A stretch of 64,000 bases of DNA. Origin: JAYPUA01 sp038133845. GTDB lineage: Bacteria; SAR324; NAC60-12. The notes beneath the pieces were generated by a model, which saw only the letters and a program-made list of their open reading frames with translations, did no database searches and had not been told where the DNA came from. The translations under genes were made by a program, and so were the position numbers. The stretch lies in NCBI GenBank assembly GCA_038133845.1, contig JAYPUA010000006.1, positions 1 to 64,000 of the forward strand, in the 5' to 3' direction. Positions 16,102 to 25,068 of this stretch are shown one piece after another; the first letter of the stretch is position 1, and every line of letters starts with the position of its first letter.

Positions 16102-17703
16102 TTACTCGAGGAGCGAGAGGACGGCCCGAGGCTTCTGATTCGCCTGGGCAAGCATCGACTGGCTGGCGTTGAGCATGATCTGGTTCTTGGCCAGTTCGGC
16201 GGCTTCGACCGCCACGTCGGTGTCGCGGAACATCGACTCGGACTCGGCGTTGGCGTCGCCATTCACTGCGGCGGCCACGGAGTGCTTCTCCACCGAGTTG
16301 CGCTGGAAGGCCCCAAGTTCTGCCCGGGTCGAGGAGATGTCCTCAATCGCCTTCTCGACAATCTTGATCGCATCAGAGGCTCCCTCCGCGGAGCGCAGGT
16401 CCACATCGGCCAGGCTGAAGAACTGGCTGTCGTTTTCCACCCCCTTGCCCAGGTAGTTGGTCCGGACACTCGGAATCGAGAACTGCAGGGTCTCATCACT
16501 CTGACCTCCGTACTGGATGTCACGGGTCTGCTGTGAGATGTGCAGGTAGCCTTCAATGACCGGGTTGTCGTAGCTTCCCACAAACTCTTCATCGTTTTGC
16601 AGACGGTAGGTCACGCCGACCTGACGGCCAGCCTCATCCAGCACCGGCTCCTCCACCAGCGCGGGCTGTCCCGTGAACTCAATCACAGAACCCTGCGCCG
16701 GAGATCCCGGGCGGGCGGTCAGGAACCGTCCAACTCCCGTACCGTCACTTCCGGCGATCGTGCCCTGCACGTCTTGTCCGGGGACGCAGTTCTCTGCGAC
16801 GCCGGCTTGCTTTGTGATCGCCCCGGCGACGTTGCTGGTGATGGTGAAGTAGACATCGCTGCCATACTCGTGGTGCGTGAACTTCAGCTTGCCCTCATGA
16901 GTGATGCTTGACTCGACGGGGAAGTTGGCTTTGTCGAAGAACTGGTTGAGCGAAGTGTTCAGCTGCTCCCGGACGTCCTGGTTGAGGCGCTCCACCGGGA
17001 AGCGCTCCGGGTACTTCTCCGCATTCTCGACCAACTCGGCCAGAATCTTGGAGATCTCTCCGGACTCGGTGCTGTACTGCAACGCCCGGCCACCGATGTT
17101 GAAGGTGAGCTGAAGCGGCTGACGGATGTGGTCCAGAACCAGCGGCTCCGGGGCCTCGACGTAGGCCTGCTTCGGAACCTGGATGATGTCGATCGGAAAC
17201 CCTTCCGATGGAGAAGACGGGGTGTTGGACTCGGCGCGGACGAAGCGCAGATTGTCGCCCACGGTGGTCCCGGAGATGCCGAAGCTGCCGTCCAGAAGGT
17301 TACGTCCGTTGAAGAGGGTCTCGTCGATGATGGAGTCGATGGCATTGAGCATGTGCTCGAATTCCAGCTGGTCGGCCTCAAGCATGGAATCGTCGTTGAC
17401 CGATTCGTTGGCGGCGTGGACGGAGAGCTGTTTCATCTCGGTCAAGATCCCGCTGATCTCTCCTAGTGACCCCTCTGCAATCTGGAGCAAGGTGATGGCG
17501 GTCTCTGCATTTTTTTGTCCTTGCAGCTGTCCGACCGCAGTGCTTTGCATGCTGTTTGCCCCCACCAGCAGGGCCGGTCCGTCCGCACCACGGTTGATGG
17601 CCTGTCCCGAGCTGAGCTTTTCAATGTTGCCGGCAACAGCTTTATTGCGGGTCTGCGCTTGCCGCAGAGAATCAAGGGCAGCAAAGTTGTTTCGAATCCT
17701 CAT
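16102..17703 (-). CDS. fliC: Flagellin
   Basis: 533 residues. The conserved flagellin N-terminus (MRIRNNFAALDSLRQAQ..., LSSGQAINRGADGPA) and C-terminus (AVNGDANAESESMFRDTDVAVEAAELAKNQIM, ending QKPRAVLSLLE; in parts) enclose a central surface-exposed region of about 230 residues (roughly 165-400). N-terminal ILTEMKQLSVHAANESVNDDS and LEFEHMLNAID are textbook filament-core sequence. The second residue is Arg rather than the usual Ala. ATG 17703 is fixed by homology, and a sigma-28 promoter lies 54 bases upstream. It is the only flagellin in the window. A gene on the other strand starts 160 bases away. Confidence 0.95.
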   Translation of the reverse strand: MRIRNNFAALDSLRQAQTRNKAVAGNIEKLSSGQAINRGADGPALLVGANSMQSTAVGQLQGQKNAETAITLLQIAEGSLGEISGILTEMKQLSVHAANESVNDDSMLEADQLEFEHMLNAIDSIIDETLFNGRNLLDGSFGISGTTVGDNLRFVRAESNTPSSPSEGFPIDIIQVPKQAYVEAPEPLVLDHIRQPLQLTFNIGGRALQYSTESGEISKILAELVENAEKYPERFPVERLNQDVREQLNTSLNQFFDKANFPVESSITHEGKLKFTHHEYGSDVYFTITSNVAGAITKQAGVAENCVPGQDVQGTIAGSDGTGVGRFLTARPGSPAQGSVIEFTGQPALVEEPVLDEAGRQVGVTYRLQNDEEFVGSYDNPVIEGYLHISQQTRDIQYGGQSDETLQFSIPSVRTNYLGKGVENDSQFFSLADVDLRSAEGASDAIKIVEKAIEDISSTRAELGAFQRNSVEKHSVAAAVNGDANAESESMFRDTDVAVEAAELAKNQIMLNASQSMLAQANQKPRAVLSLLE

Positions 17704-17756
17704 AACTATTTCCCAAGAAGGGGGTCGAATTGGGCGTCCAAGCCTCTTTGCCTCCT

Positions 17757-17783
17757 TCATCGGCATCTGCCGAGAAAACTTTA
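17757..17783 (-). promoter_or_regulatory. Sigma-28 (FliA) flagellin promoter
   Basis: On the minus strand TAAAGTTT (17776-17783), an 11-base spacer and GCCGATGA (17757-17764) match the enterobacterial-type sigma-28 consensus TAAAGTTT-N11-GCCGATAA at 15 of 16 positions. Transcription would begin near 17750, giving a leader of about 47 bases before the flagellin ATG. Confidence 0.88.
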
Positions 17784-17862
17784 ACGTAAAATGTGCTTCC
17801 GGACTTTTCCTCCCGAACCGAGGCGGGTATGCTGGGCAAACAGAACGGAACGCGAGGCGAAA

Positions 17863-18663
17863 ATGATGCGCAACTTGAGTTTGAACACAATCCTCCTGGT
17901 CCTGCTGCTCCTGGGGCCCCCCTCGGGAGTTCAGGCGCAAGGACACACCGCCCAGGTCAGCCTGCTGCAAGGGACCGCGCGGCTGCAACACTCCGGAGTG
18001 CTGCTGAGTACGGCAGGGCAGGTGGTGCCCTGGGGAACCCACGGACGCCTGCAGACTGGACCCGTCACCCGGGCCGCCGTGAGGTATTCCGAGCTTCCGG
18101 AAGGCGTGGAGTTGGGAAGCCATGGGTGGCTTGAGCTGAGCCAGGATCCGAAGCGTTGGTATACGCTGCGTCAGGGGAGAGCCGATTTTCGGGCACGCCA
18201 TGCCTCCGATGAGCAGGTGCGGGTTTCCCTGCCTCATGGAAGCCTGGCCTTCACCCGAGGGAGTGTGCGGGTGCTGGTGGACTTTGCACAATCGCTGATC
18301 TGGGTCCAGGAAGGCTCGGTGACGATCTGGGAGGAGAAGCTCACTGAGCTGGCCCGGACTTCTCAAGACCTCGGCTCTGAGACCGCCTGGGGCCTTGTGC
18401 CTGACGGACACCTGGTGGTCCTGATGCACCAGCGCGCGCCCTCAAAGCCGATCCGTGTGACCCCTGAGCTGCGTCGGGCACTGCAGGAGCGCGACGAGTT
18501 TCCGGACAAGGACATGCTCCGCTGGCTCGGACAGCCACCTCCTTATCCTCAGGGAACGCCGGCCCTGTCGCTTGACCCGTTGCAGCAGCGGCAGGAACAG
18601 GTGGTGTTTGAGGTGCTCAGGCGGCGTGAACTGCAGGAAGCCCGGGAGCGGTATGCTCCTTAG
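17863..18663 (+). CDS. Secreted FecR-domain protein
   Basis: 266 residues with a signal peptide (NTILLVLLLLGPPSGVQAQ, cleavage near residue 27) and a FecR-type beta domain (VSLLQGTARLQHSGVLLSTAGQVVPWG, shown in part as QGTARLQHSG; then LRQGRADFRARH, LPHGSLAFTRGSVRVLVD). It lacks the N-terminal membrane region of sigma-regulating FecR proteins and is not beside a TonB receptor or ECF sigma factor. The domain is often found in periplasmic or surface proteins with LysM or peptidoglycan links. Its end overlaps the start of the beta-barrel gene by 11 bases, so the two proteins probably act together at the envelope. Divergent from flagellin. Confidence 0.75.
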   Translation: MMRNLSLNTILLVLLLLGPPSGVQAQGHTAQVSLLQGTARLQHSGVLLSTAGQVVPWGTHGRLQTGPVTRAAVRYSELPEGVELGSHGWLELSQDPKRWYTLRQGRADFRARHASDEQVRVSLPHGSLAFTRGSVRVLVDFAQSLIWVQEGSVTIWEEKLTELARTSQDLGSETAWGLVPDGHLVVLMHQRAPSKPIRVTPELRRALQERDEFPDKDMLRWLGQPPPYPQGTPALSLDPLQQRQEQVVFEVLRRRELQEARERYAP

Positions 18664-20185
18664 ACGCATCCTGATCATTGCTGGGGCGCTGCTGCTGGTG
18701 GCCGCGGTTGAGGCTCGGGAGCGCTGCACCTTGGAGCAGCGAGCCACGCTGGCCAAGCAGGGGGTGATCCCGGAAGCCATCAACTCGCTTTGCGGGTTCC
18801 TGACCCCGGAGGAGGCCGAACAGCTCCGGCTTCAGAAGAAACCTCGGATCCCGAAGTTCCGGGAGCCGCCACCGGAGTGCCGTCAGTTTCTGGAAAATGC
18901 ACTCGTGGCCCGAGGGACCGACCAGACGGCACTGGAACTGGCTTGCACCACCTACCTGGCACCTCCACAAGCTCCGGAGGCTCCGGAGCGGGCTCACCTG
19001 CTGATCCTCCCGCTCTCCTCGGACATCCACACCTTCCCGCTCTTGAGGCGCGTGCCGTCCGGAGCCCCCAACTCGCCGGAGCCTCCGGCAGATCCCTCCA
19101 CAGAGGCTCAGGAAGGAGCCTACTTCTTTGAGGTCTATGTCGCGGCAATGGCCCCAATCCTCAGCGTGTCGATCAACGGGATCGACCAGCCGCTGGGAGC
19201 TCCGGGCTACGAGCTGCACCTGATGCAGGCCCTGGATGCAGCCCCTGGCCGTGGCGAGGTGGTGGTCCGGGTACGGACGACCCTGGCAGAGGAGACTCGG
19301 AGGTTCCCGGTTTTCCTGGAGCATGGAGATCAGAGACGCTTTCGGGGGCAGAGCGATCTGTTTTCCGGAGGGCTCGGCGTGGAGGCTCTCTACGATACCA
19401 ACGCCTTCCTTGACCCGGACCCGGTGCGTCCCGTGGCGGGGAAGCGTCTGCGCTACTTCGGAGAGTTTCAGTGGACCCGGCACGTCAGCGCGGAAGAGCG
19501 CTGGGCAAATGCCTTCCACTGGTCCGGGGTGCGTCACGACCGCCCGGAGCTGCAGCCTTTGGATCAGACGCAGGCCGAGTGGTCCCTGGAGTGGCAGCGT
19601 GGGCTCCGGAATCGCGAAGAGTGGTCGCTGGGAGGCGGGTGGATGGTACACACCACGCTTCCGAATGAGAGACTGCTGGGCCTGAGGGCTCGACAGCGTA
19701 CGCCGTTCCTGAGCCTGAGGCAGCGAAATCACGCGATGTTGGGGCGTTCGGTGCTGGAGCTCCGGGAGGAGTTCCCCGATGGAGGGGGCGACCCGGCTCT
19801 CCAGGGACAGATCCACCAGGCATCCGCTCTGCTCAGCCAGCGTGTGGGCGACCAGCGAGGGAGTGTGTTGATTCAGGCCCGCCGGTTTGATGTGGTCGAC
19901 TCCACGGAGGATCGCCTGCAGGTCAAAACCTGGTTCCGCTGGAGCGGACTTGCCCGGCAGGCCGACTGGTTTGGCCGCATTGGCGTGGTGCTGGATCAGT
20001 ACGACCAGCCGGCCCAGAGCGACCCCGCTCTGCAGGAAACCCAGCAGTGGGAACTGGGAGCGGGCTTCTGGCCTCAGGCGACCCTGCGCTGGGAGTTCCG
20101 ACTGCTCTCCGAGAAGCGCTTTGCCGGAAGCATGCTGCTGCATGGGCGGACCCAGTTGGCGATCGGAGCCTCCTATGCGTTTTAG
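18653..20185 (+). CDS. Predicted outer-membrane beta-barrel protein, unknown function
   Basis: 510 residues. Signal peptide (LLRRILIIAGALLLVAAVEA), then a Pro/Glu-rich periplasmic part with four or five cysteines (to about residue 220), then about 280 residues of alternating amphipathic strands (FSGGLGVEALYDTNAFLDP, RYFGEFQWTRHV, AEWSLEWQRGL...) ending LAIGASYAF. A terminal Phe after a beta signature is the hallmark of outer-membrane barrels. No named family is recognised. ATG 18653 has GGGAG upstream and overlaps the FecR-domain gene. Pairing of a FecR-domain protein with a barrel suggests an envelope export or surface-display module; this is inference. Confidence 0.65.
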   Translation: MLLRRILIIAGALLLVAAVEARERCTLEQRATLAKQGVIPEAINSLCGFLTPEEAEQLRLQKKPRIPKFREPPPECRQFLENALVARGTDQTALELACTTYLAPPQAPEAPERAHLLILPLSSDIHTFPLLRRVPSGAPNSPEPPADPSTEAQEGAYFFEVYVAAMAPILSVSINGIDQPLGAPGYELHLMQALDAAPGRGEVVVRVRTTLAEETRRFPVFLEHGDQRRFRGQSDLFSGGLGVEALYDTNAFLDPDPVRPVAGKRLRYFGEFQWTRHVSAEERWANAFHWSGVRHDRPELQPLDQTQAEWSLEWQRGLRNREEWSLGGGWMVHTTLPNERLLGLRARQRTPFLSLRQRNHAMLGRSVLELREEFPDGGGDPALQGQIHQASALLSQRVGDQRGSVLIQARRFDVVDSTEDRLQVKTWFRWSGLARQADWFGRIGVVLDQYDQPAQSDPALQETQQWELGAGFWPQATLRWEFRLLSEKRFAGSMLLHGRTQLAIGASYAF

Positions 20186-20190
20186 GAGAG

Positions 20191-20204
20191 GAAGCGCGCG
20201 CTTC
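20191..20204. repeat. Perfect 14-bp palindrome after the barrel gene
   Basis: GAAGCGCGCGCTTC is self-complementary and lies 5 bases after the stop of the beta-barrel gene. The loop would be too tight for a good terminator, and no T-run follows closely. Recorded as a sequence feature only. Confidence 0.4.
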
Positions 20205-20304
20205 ATGATTTTGCTTTCGCTCGCTAAGCGCTACACTGATGTCTCCCCGTGCCCGAAACTCTTTGTCCAGACGGCGTTGCGCGGGGCCAAAGTGATAAAC
20301 CTGT

Positions 20305-21237
20305 TTGCATGAGAACTGCTTGAACCCTGAACCCTCCGAGGTCCCGGAGAGCACCCGCTGTGGCTTTGTTGGCCTGATCGGACGGCCCAATGTGGGAAAG
20401 TCGACCCTGCTGAACCAACTGATTGGACAGAAGCTCTCGATCGCCACTCCCAAGCCGCAGACCACCCGCAATCGTCTGATCGGCATCCACACGCAAGGAG
20501 CCCATCAGGTGATCTATGTGGACACCCCCGGAATTCATGAAGGCAAGCGCGCCCTCAATCAGCGCATGAACCACTACGCTCTCTCCTCCCTGAAGGAGAA
20601 CGACCTGAACCTCTGGCTGATTGAACCGCTGGCCTCGGGAAAACAGACCCCGTCCCGAGCCGACCTGCAGCTGCTGGAGCGCTTGCGACCATACCTGCCC
20701 AAGTCGGCGCTGGTGATCAATAAGGTCGACCGCTCCCGGCCGGAAGACATCCTCCGGACCATCGACTGCTTCAAGCAGGAGCCGTTTCTTGAGGTGCTTC
20801 CCCTGTCGGCGCTCAAAGGCGAAAACCTGGAGCCCCTGCAGCAGATGGTCTCTCGAAACCTCCCGGAGTCTCCCTTCTACTTCGAATCGGACCAGGTGAC
20901 GGACGCCTCGGAGCGCTTCCTGGCTGCGGAGTTTGTTCGCGAGGCGTTGTTTCATCAACTTGAGCAGGAGCTCCCCTACTCCATTGCCGTGCAGGTGGAG
21001 CAGTTTCAGGAGACCCCGCAGCGAGTGGAGATCAGTTGCCTGATCTGTGTGGAACGTGACTCGCAAAAGGGAATCGTGATTGGACACAAGGGGGCGATGC
21101 TGAAAAAGATCGGCACGGAGGCCCGCTTGAAAATTGAGCATTTGCTGGGGGCTCCGGTGTTTTTGGCACTGCATGTGAAAGTGTTGAAGCAATGGACCAA
21201 CAATGCTCACTACCTGAAAGACCTTGGCTACGAATAA
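20305..21237 (+). CDS. era: GTPase Era
   Basis: 310 residues. G1 GRPNVGKST (about 26-34), G3 DTPG, G4 NKVD and the C-terminal KH domain with GHKGAMLKKIG are all present, so this is a complete Era that binds 16S rRNA in 30S maturation. The start is unusual: no ATG exists before the G domain in frame, so TTG 20305 or TTG 20320 must be used. An ATG at 20309 is out of frame and closes after four codons. The downstream gene begins inside its last codons. Confidence 0.95.
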   Translation: MHENCLNPEPSEVPESTRCGFVGLIGRPNVGKSTLLNQLIGQKLSIATPKPQTTRNRLIGIHTQGAHQVIYVDTPGIHEGKRALNQRMNHYALSSLKENDLNLWLIEPLASGKQTPSRADLQLLERLRPYLPKSALVINKVDRSRPEDILRTIDCFKQEPFLEVLPLSALKGENLEPLQQMVSRNLPESPFYFESDQVTDASERFLAAEFVREALFHQLEQELPYSIAVQVEQFQETPQRVEISCLICVERDSQKGIVIGHKGAMLKKIGTEARLKIEHLLGAPVFLALHVKVLKQWTNNAHYLKDLGYE

Positions 21238-22960
21238 GAAAACTCCGCCGAAAGCAGAGCAACCCCCGAAAAACTCTCCGGATTCCAGACAGAGCAAGGC
21301 CACCACACCACGCAAGACCGATTGGCTGAGCCGCGTCCTCTATGGAGCTTTGGCCCTGGGAGCCTGCGTGTTTGTCGTGCTTTACGATGTGCAGGCAGGA
21401 GCGTTGCTGGCAGGACTGATGCTCTCGGTCTTCGGGATGGTGATGATCCTCCGCCAGGGGGTGACCGTGGGCGCTGCTCCTCAAGCTCCGGCAGAAGCGC
21501 CGACCACTCCGGAGCCTCCGACCGAGGCTGTTGCGCTGGACAACATCTTTGAGCGCTTCCGGAGTCAGCACCAGCTTCTGGAAGAGAACAAAAAATCTTC
21601 ACCCTCAGAGTCTTCTCCGGAATCGGAGCTGATGGACCCGTTTCCAGAGCCCGATACAAAGCCGGACAGCACATCGCTTGATCCCCTCAGTGAGGTGCTT
21701 CAGGATGATCCGGAAACCGCTTCGCCCAAGCCCACAACCTCTGAGAAGGTGTCGGGGCTGACAGACCCGGAAGATCCGGAAGACTCTGCGTTTGCCAGGC
21801 TGATTGACGAGGAAGAGTCCGAATCGGAGAATGAGGTCAAGGTCTCTTTGAGCGCTGACAGCAAACAGGCGGCAGCGCCCAAGACTCCGGAAGCCACAGA
21901 ACCTCCGGAGGAGGAACTGGAAAGCCTGGGGACCGAAGATGCTTCGGCTCAATCCTCTGCGAAGGAGAAGCCCACCCTGGAGTCTCTGGCCTCGCTGGAT
22001 GAGAGCATGGACTTTGATCCGGACTCGGTCTTTGAGACAGAATCCGAGCTGTCCTCGAAGATCTACTCTCGCCCAGTCGCCAAGTCCTCTAACGCCGTAC
22101 AACAAGAGGAGGAACCTCCCAGCAGAGATTCCGCACCGGCGACGCCTGCCCCTGCAGTGGAGAAGTCTTCGGTGGTGGTCCCGGAACTGGTTGAGCTTTC
22201 CGATGAGGATTTGTTTGGTGACGAGGAGGAAGACGATCTGTTTGCCGATGCGCGCTTCACCTTGCCGGCAGAAGAGCCCGGAAAGCTTCCTGAAGGCACC
22301 AACCCGATGCCTCGAGCGCCAAGGGTCTCCGGAGCCGTTCCCAAGAAGCCTGCGCGCGAAGAGCGGGTTCAGGAGTCCGATTTGTTGCTGAACTCTGCAA
22401 AGAAAGCTTTTGCAGAAGAGCGCTGGGAGGAGGCCCGGGTGAACCTGGAGAATTACCGCACAGTCATGAAACGTCTGCAACTGGAGCCCACCCGAGAGGC
22501 GCTGGAGCTGCAGACTCAGGTCAACCTGCGTGAAGGGAACACCGAACAGGCCTCCGAGGCCTTTGAAGAGTATCGAGCCCAGACCAGCGCCTCCGGATCA
22601 GAGGAGTCGATTCGCCTGATGGAAGAACTCTCCCGTTCTCTGGAGCGCAAGAAGGCCTACTCCGAAGCGCTCCCCATCCTCCAGGAGCTGCTGGGGCTCT
22701 ATCGGGAGCAGGAGGATTGGCTCCAGGTTCACTCGATCTGCGAGAGGCAGGAGGTGATCTTTGAGGCCGGAGGAGATGAGGCGCAGTTGCTGGAGGTCCT
22801 CAAGATCCACCGAGAGGCCAAGCGTGCGCTAAAGGATCGTTTTGGGGAGAGTCAACTGCTGGATCGCATCGGGACGCTTTATCATCAACGCGGCGATCTG
22901 GAGGCCTCTCGCAGGTACTATGAGGAGAATCTGAAGCTCCGGACGGAGCAGGTCGGCTAG
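21224..22960 (+). CDS. Acidic membrane protein with C-terminal TPR-like repeats
   Basis: 578 residues, family not recognised. A basic N-terminus is followed by two close membrane segments (about residues 37-75), then about 310 residues of low-complexity Ser/Pro/Glu/Asp sequence that should be disordered, and a C-terminal helical region (about 385-578) with TPR-like helix pairs (LLLNSAKKAFAEERWEEARVNLENY, in part; YHQRGDLEASRRYYEENL). It begins at a TTG that overlaps the end of era by 14 bases, so translation is coupled. The layout suggests an inner-membrane scaffold with a cytoplasmic tether and protein-binding end; that is inference. Confidence 0.7.
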   Translation: MATNKKTPPKAEQPPKNSPDSRQSKATTPRKTDWLSRVLYGALALGACVFVVLYDVQAGALLAGLMLSVFGMVMILRQGVTVGAAPQAPAEAPTTPEPPTEAVALDNIFERFRSQHQLLEENKKSSPSESSPESELMDPFPEPDTKPDSTSLDPLSEVLQDDPETASPKPTTSEKVSGLTDPEDPEDSAFARLIDEEESESENEVKVSLSADSKQAAAPKTPEATEPPEEELESLGTEDASAQSSAKEKPTLESLASLDESMDFDPDSVFETESELSSKIYSRPVAKSSNAVQQEEEPPSRDSAPATPAPAVEKSSVVVPELVELSDEDLFGDEEEDDLFADARFTLPAEEPGKLPEGTNPMPRAPRVSGAVPKKPAREERVQESDLLLNSAKKAFAEERWEEARVNLENYRTVMKRLQLEPTREALELQTQVNLREGNTEQASEAFEEYRAQTSASGSEESIRLMEELSRSLERKKAYSEALPILQELLGLYREQEDWLQVHSICERQEVIFEAGGDEAQLLEVLKIHREAKRALKDRFGESQLLDRIGTLYHQRGDLEASRRYYEENLKLRTEQVG

Positions 22961-23334
22961 TAGAAGCAGCCTTCCGGGGTGGACTCGCTGATGGCCACAC
23001 CGTGACTGTCTGCCTCAAAGCGCAGCTCTGCCAACAGGCGGCAGCCGCGAATTCGGCGCTCCCGGACGACGTAGTATTCGTTGATGCGCGGCGACGTGTC
23101 AGTCTCCAGGCGGGCGAAGGTGGTGATCGCGGACACCGTATTCTCTTCGGCCAGACGCAGGTATCGCACCTGCCGATTCATCCGCCAGCTGTCAAAGTAG
23201 TTCAGGCTCCAGCCCAGGTAGCGGTCTCCCTCTCCAAGGCGACTGAGGAACGGTCGCGGCTCGGTCCACACGGGCGCACTGCAGCTCCCCGCAAGGCCCA
23301 AGACCCAGACAATGACTCCAATTTTCCAACGCAT
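22957..23334 (-). CDS. Small secreted protein, unknown
   Basis: 125 residues. A hydrophobic N-terminus (WKIGVIVWVLGLAGSCSAP) is either a signal peptide or a weak lipobox (AGSC). The mature part is rich in Arg and aromatic residues (YLGWSLNYFDSWRMNRQVRYLRL) and ends GCFY, with a second Cys in RGCRLL that could pair with it. Its stop overlaps that of the convergent TPR-like gene by 4 bases. No family recognised; probable envelope protein. Confidence 0.6.
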   Translation of the reverse strand: MRWKIGVIVWVLGLAGSCSAPVWTEPRPFLSRLGEGDRYLGWSLNYFDSWRMNRQVRYLRLAEENTVSAITTFARLETDTSPRINEYYVVRERRIRGCRLLAELRFEADSHGVAISESTPEGCFY

Positions 23335-23390
23335 GCTGTGTTCCTGTTGTTTGCACTCGACAGAAAAGATTCTAGTCCTCCTATCGGCAG

Positions 23391-24113
23391 ATGAAGGAAA
23401 AACTTGAGCCCTTGGCCCAACGTACGCTAATTATTGGGGACGTGCATGGATGCTATGAAGAGCTCTGCCGCCTCTTGGAGCTGACGGACTACACTCCGGG
23501 CAGAGACCGGCTGATCTTCGTTGGAGACTTGGTCAACAAGGGGCCGAAGGTGGTCGAGACCCTGATGCTGGTCCGCAAACTTGGGGCGGAGTCGGTGATC
23601 GGGAATCATGAACTTGCTCTCCTGAGGCAGGCTCGCAAGTCGCGCTCCCGTGTCGTGGGCAACGCGGATGCCGATGAGTGGATCGAGGCGTTGGACCGTC
23701 AGGACCCTTCCTGGCGCAGTTGGCTCGAGTCCTGGCCTCGTTTTTTGGAGATCACGGTCCCGGACGAGAGCGGCCTGAGGCCGTATCGGGTGGTGCATGC
23801 GGGGGTGGCCCCGGGCATGGCCTGTGCAGAAACTCCGGAGCGGGTTCTTACCGAAATCCGCACGTGGGACGGCTCTGGCGAGTGCCTGTATCGCCCGGAG
23901 GATCCCCCCTGGTTTGAAGTTTACGAAGGAGAAATCACCGTCCTCTTTGGACACTGGGCCCGTCGCGGACTGGTTTGGCGCTCGAATGCGATCGGAGTGG
24001 ATACAGGCTGTGTGTATGGTGGAAGTCTGACGGCTCTGGTGCTTCCTGAGCGACGCCTGTTTCAAGTTGCAGCGCAGGCGATGTACCGACGTCCGGGAAC
24101 CAAGACCTTTTGA
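23391..24113 (+). CDS. Calcineurin-like metallophosphatase (PrpE/ApaH type)
   Basis: 240 residues with the complete metallophosphoesterase set: GDVHGCYEEL (about 17), GDLVNKGP (about 45), GNHE (about 71), a later His in VVHAGVAPG and GHWARRG. This matches bis(5'-nucleosyl)-tetraphosphatase or Ser/Thr phosphatase-like enzymes such as PrpE and ApaH. The exact substrate cannot be told from sequence. It precedes the FlhG-like gene by 22 bases and is probably transcribed with it. Confidence 0.85.
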   Translation: MKEKLEPLAQRTLIIGDVHGCYEELCRLLELTDYTPGRDRLIFVGDLVNKGPKVVETLMLVRKLGAESVIGNHELALLRQARKSRSRVVGNADADEWIEALDRQDPSWRSWLESWPRFLEITVPDESGLRPYRVVHAGVAPGMACAETPERVLTEIRTWDGSGECLYRPEDPPWFEVYEGEITVLFGHWARRGLVWRSNAIGVDTGCVYGGSLTALVLPERRLFQVAAQAMYRRPGTKTF

Positions 24114-24135
24114 ATTTGGAAACAACAAGCACGTT

Positions 24136-25068
24136 ATGAAGCAAATCTGGGCCGTTGGAGGCGGAAAAGGTGGAGTTGGAAAGAGTTTCTTCACCAGCAA
24201 CCTGGGGGTCTTCCTGGCAGAGAAAGGCTATCGCGTGGTGTTGGCTGACATGGACCTGGGGGGAGCCAACCTGCACACATGGCTGGGGGTCAACAATCCG
24301 GAGCGTGGCATCTCCGAGTTTGTGGCACATCAGGTTGAACGCATCGACCAACTGCTCCTGAACACCACCATCCCTCGCCTCAAACTGATCAGCGGAGCCC
24401 GGGACGGTGTGGAGATTGCGAACCTGAAGCACACGCAAAAGCTGCGCTTCATCCGGGCCCTCAAGAAGTTGCAGGCCGACTACGTTCTGCTCGACCTGGG
24501 AGCCGGGACCGCTTACAACACCATCGACTTCTTCCTGCTTGCTGACACCCAGCTGCTGGTGGTGGTTCCCGAGCCGACTTCGATCGAGAACGCCTACCGC
24601 TTCATCAAGAACTCCTTCTATCGGCAGCTTCGCCACCAGAGCGATACGGCAGGCATGCGCGACTTGGTGAATGAGATGCTTCGGGTCGACAACCCCTACG
24701 GCATCCGGACTCCCAAGGAACTGATTGCTCACCTGCGGCAACGTGGAGGCGAATTTGCACGATTCATCGACTTCCAAGTGGAGTCGTTCTGCCCGCAGAT
24801 GGTGCTCAACCAGGTCCGGAACCAGAACGACATCCGAATCGGCGCGGCCATGGAGAACGCCTGCCAGAAGTACTTTGGGCTCAAGCTCAGGTTTCTGGGG
24901 CACATCGAGCACGACGAGGTGGTGTGGCAGTCGGTGCTGCAGCGACGGCCGGTCCTGTTGGACCACCCCCAGTCTGCGGCCGCCAGCCGGCTGATGATCG
25001 TGGGAAACAAACTTCTTGGAAAATCTGCGAACCAGGAGCTTCGCTCTGAATCGATGGTCTTGCCATGA
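24136..25068 (+). CDS. MinD/ParA-family ATPase, FlhG-like
   Basis: 310 residues. It has the deviant Walker A GGGKGGVGKS (residues 8-17), switch I-like ADMDLGGANLHTWLG and a Walker B-like VLLDLGAGT. FlhG/YlxH proteins control flagellar number or place. No flhF neighbour is seen, so the flagellar assignment is from sequence style and from the flagellar content of the genome. ATG 24136 starts the P-loop at the usual distance. It overlaps the next gene by 4 bases (ATGA), coupling it to a J-domain/RodZ-type protein. Confidence 0.78.
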   Translation: MKQIWAVGGGKGGVGKSFFTSNLGVFLAEKGYRVVLADMDLGGANLHTWLGVNNPERGISEFVAHQVERIDQLLLNTTIPRLKLISGARDGVEIANLKHTQKLRFIRALKKLQADYVLLDLGAGTAYNTIDFFLLADTQLLVVVPEPTSIENAYRFIKNSFYRQLRHQSDTAGMRDLVNEMLRVDNPYGIRTPKELIAHLRQRGGEFARFIDFQVESFCPQMVLNQVRNQNDIRIGAAMENACQKYFGLKLRFLGHIEHDEVVWQSVLQRRPVLLDHPQSAAASRLMIVGNKLLGKSANQELRSESMVLP

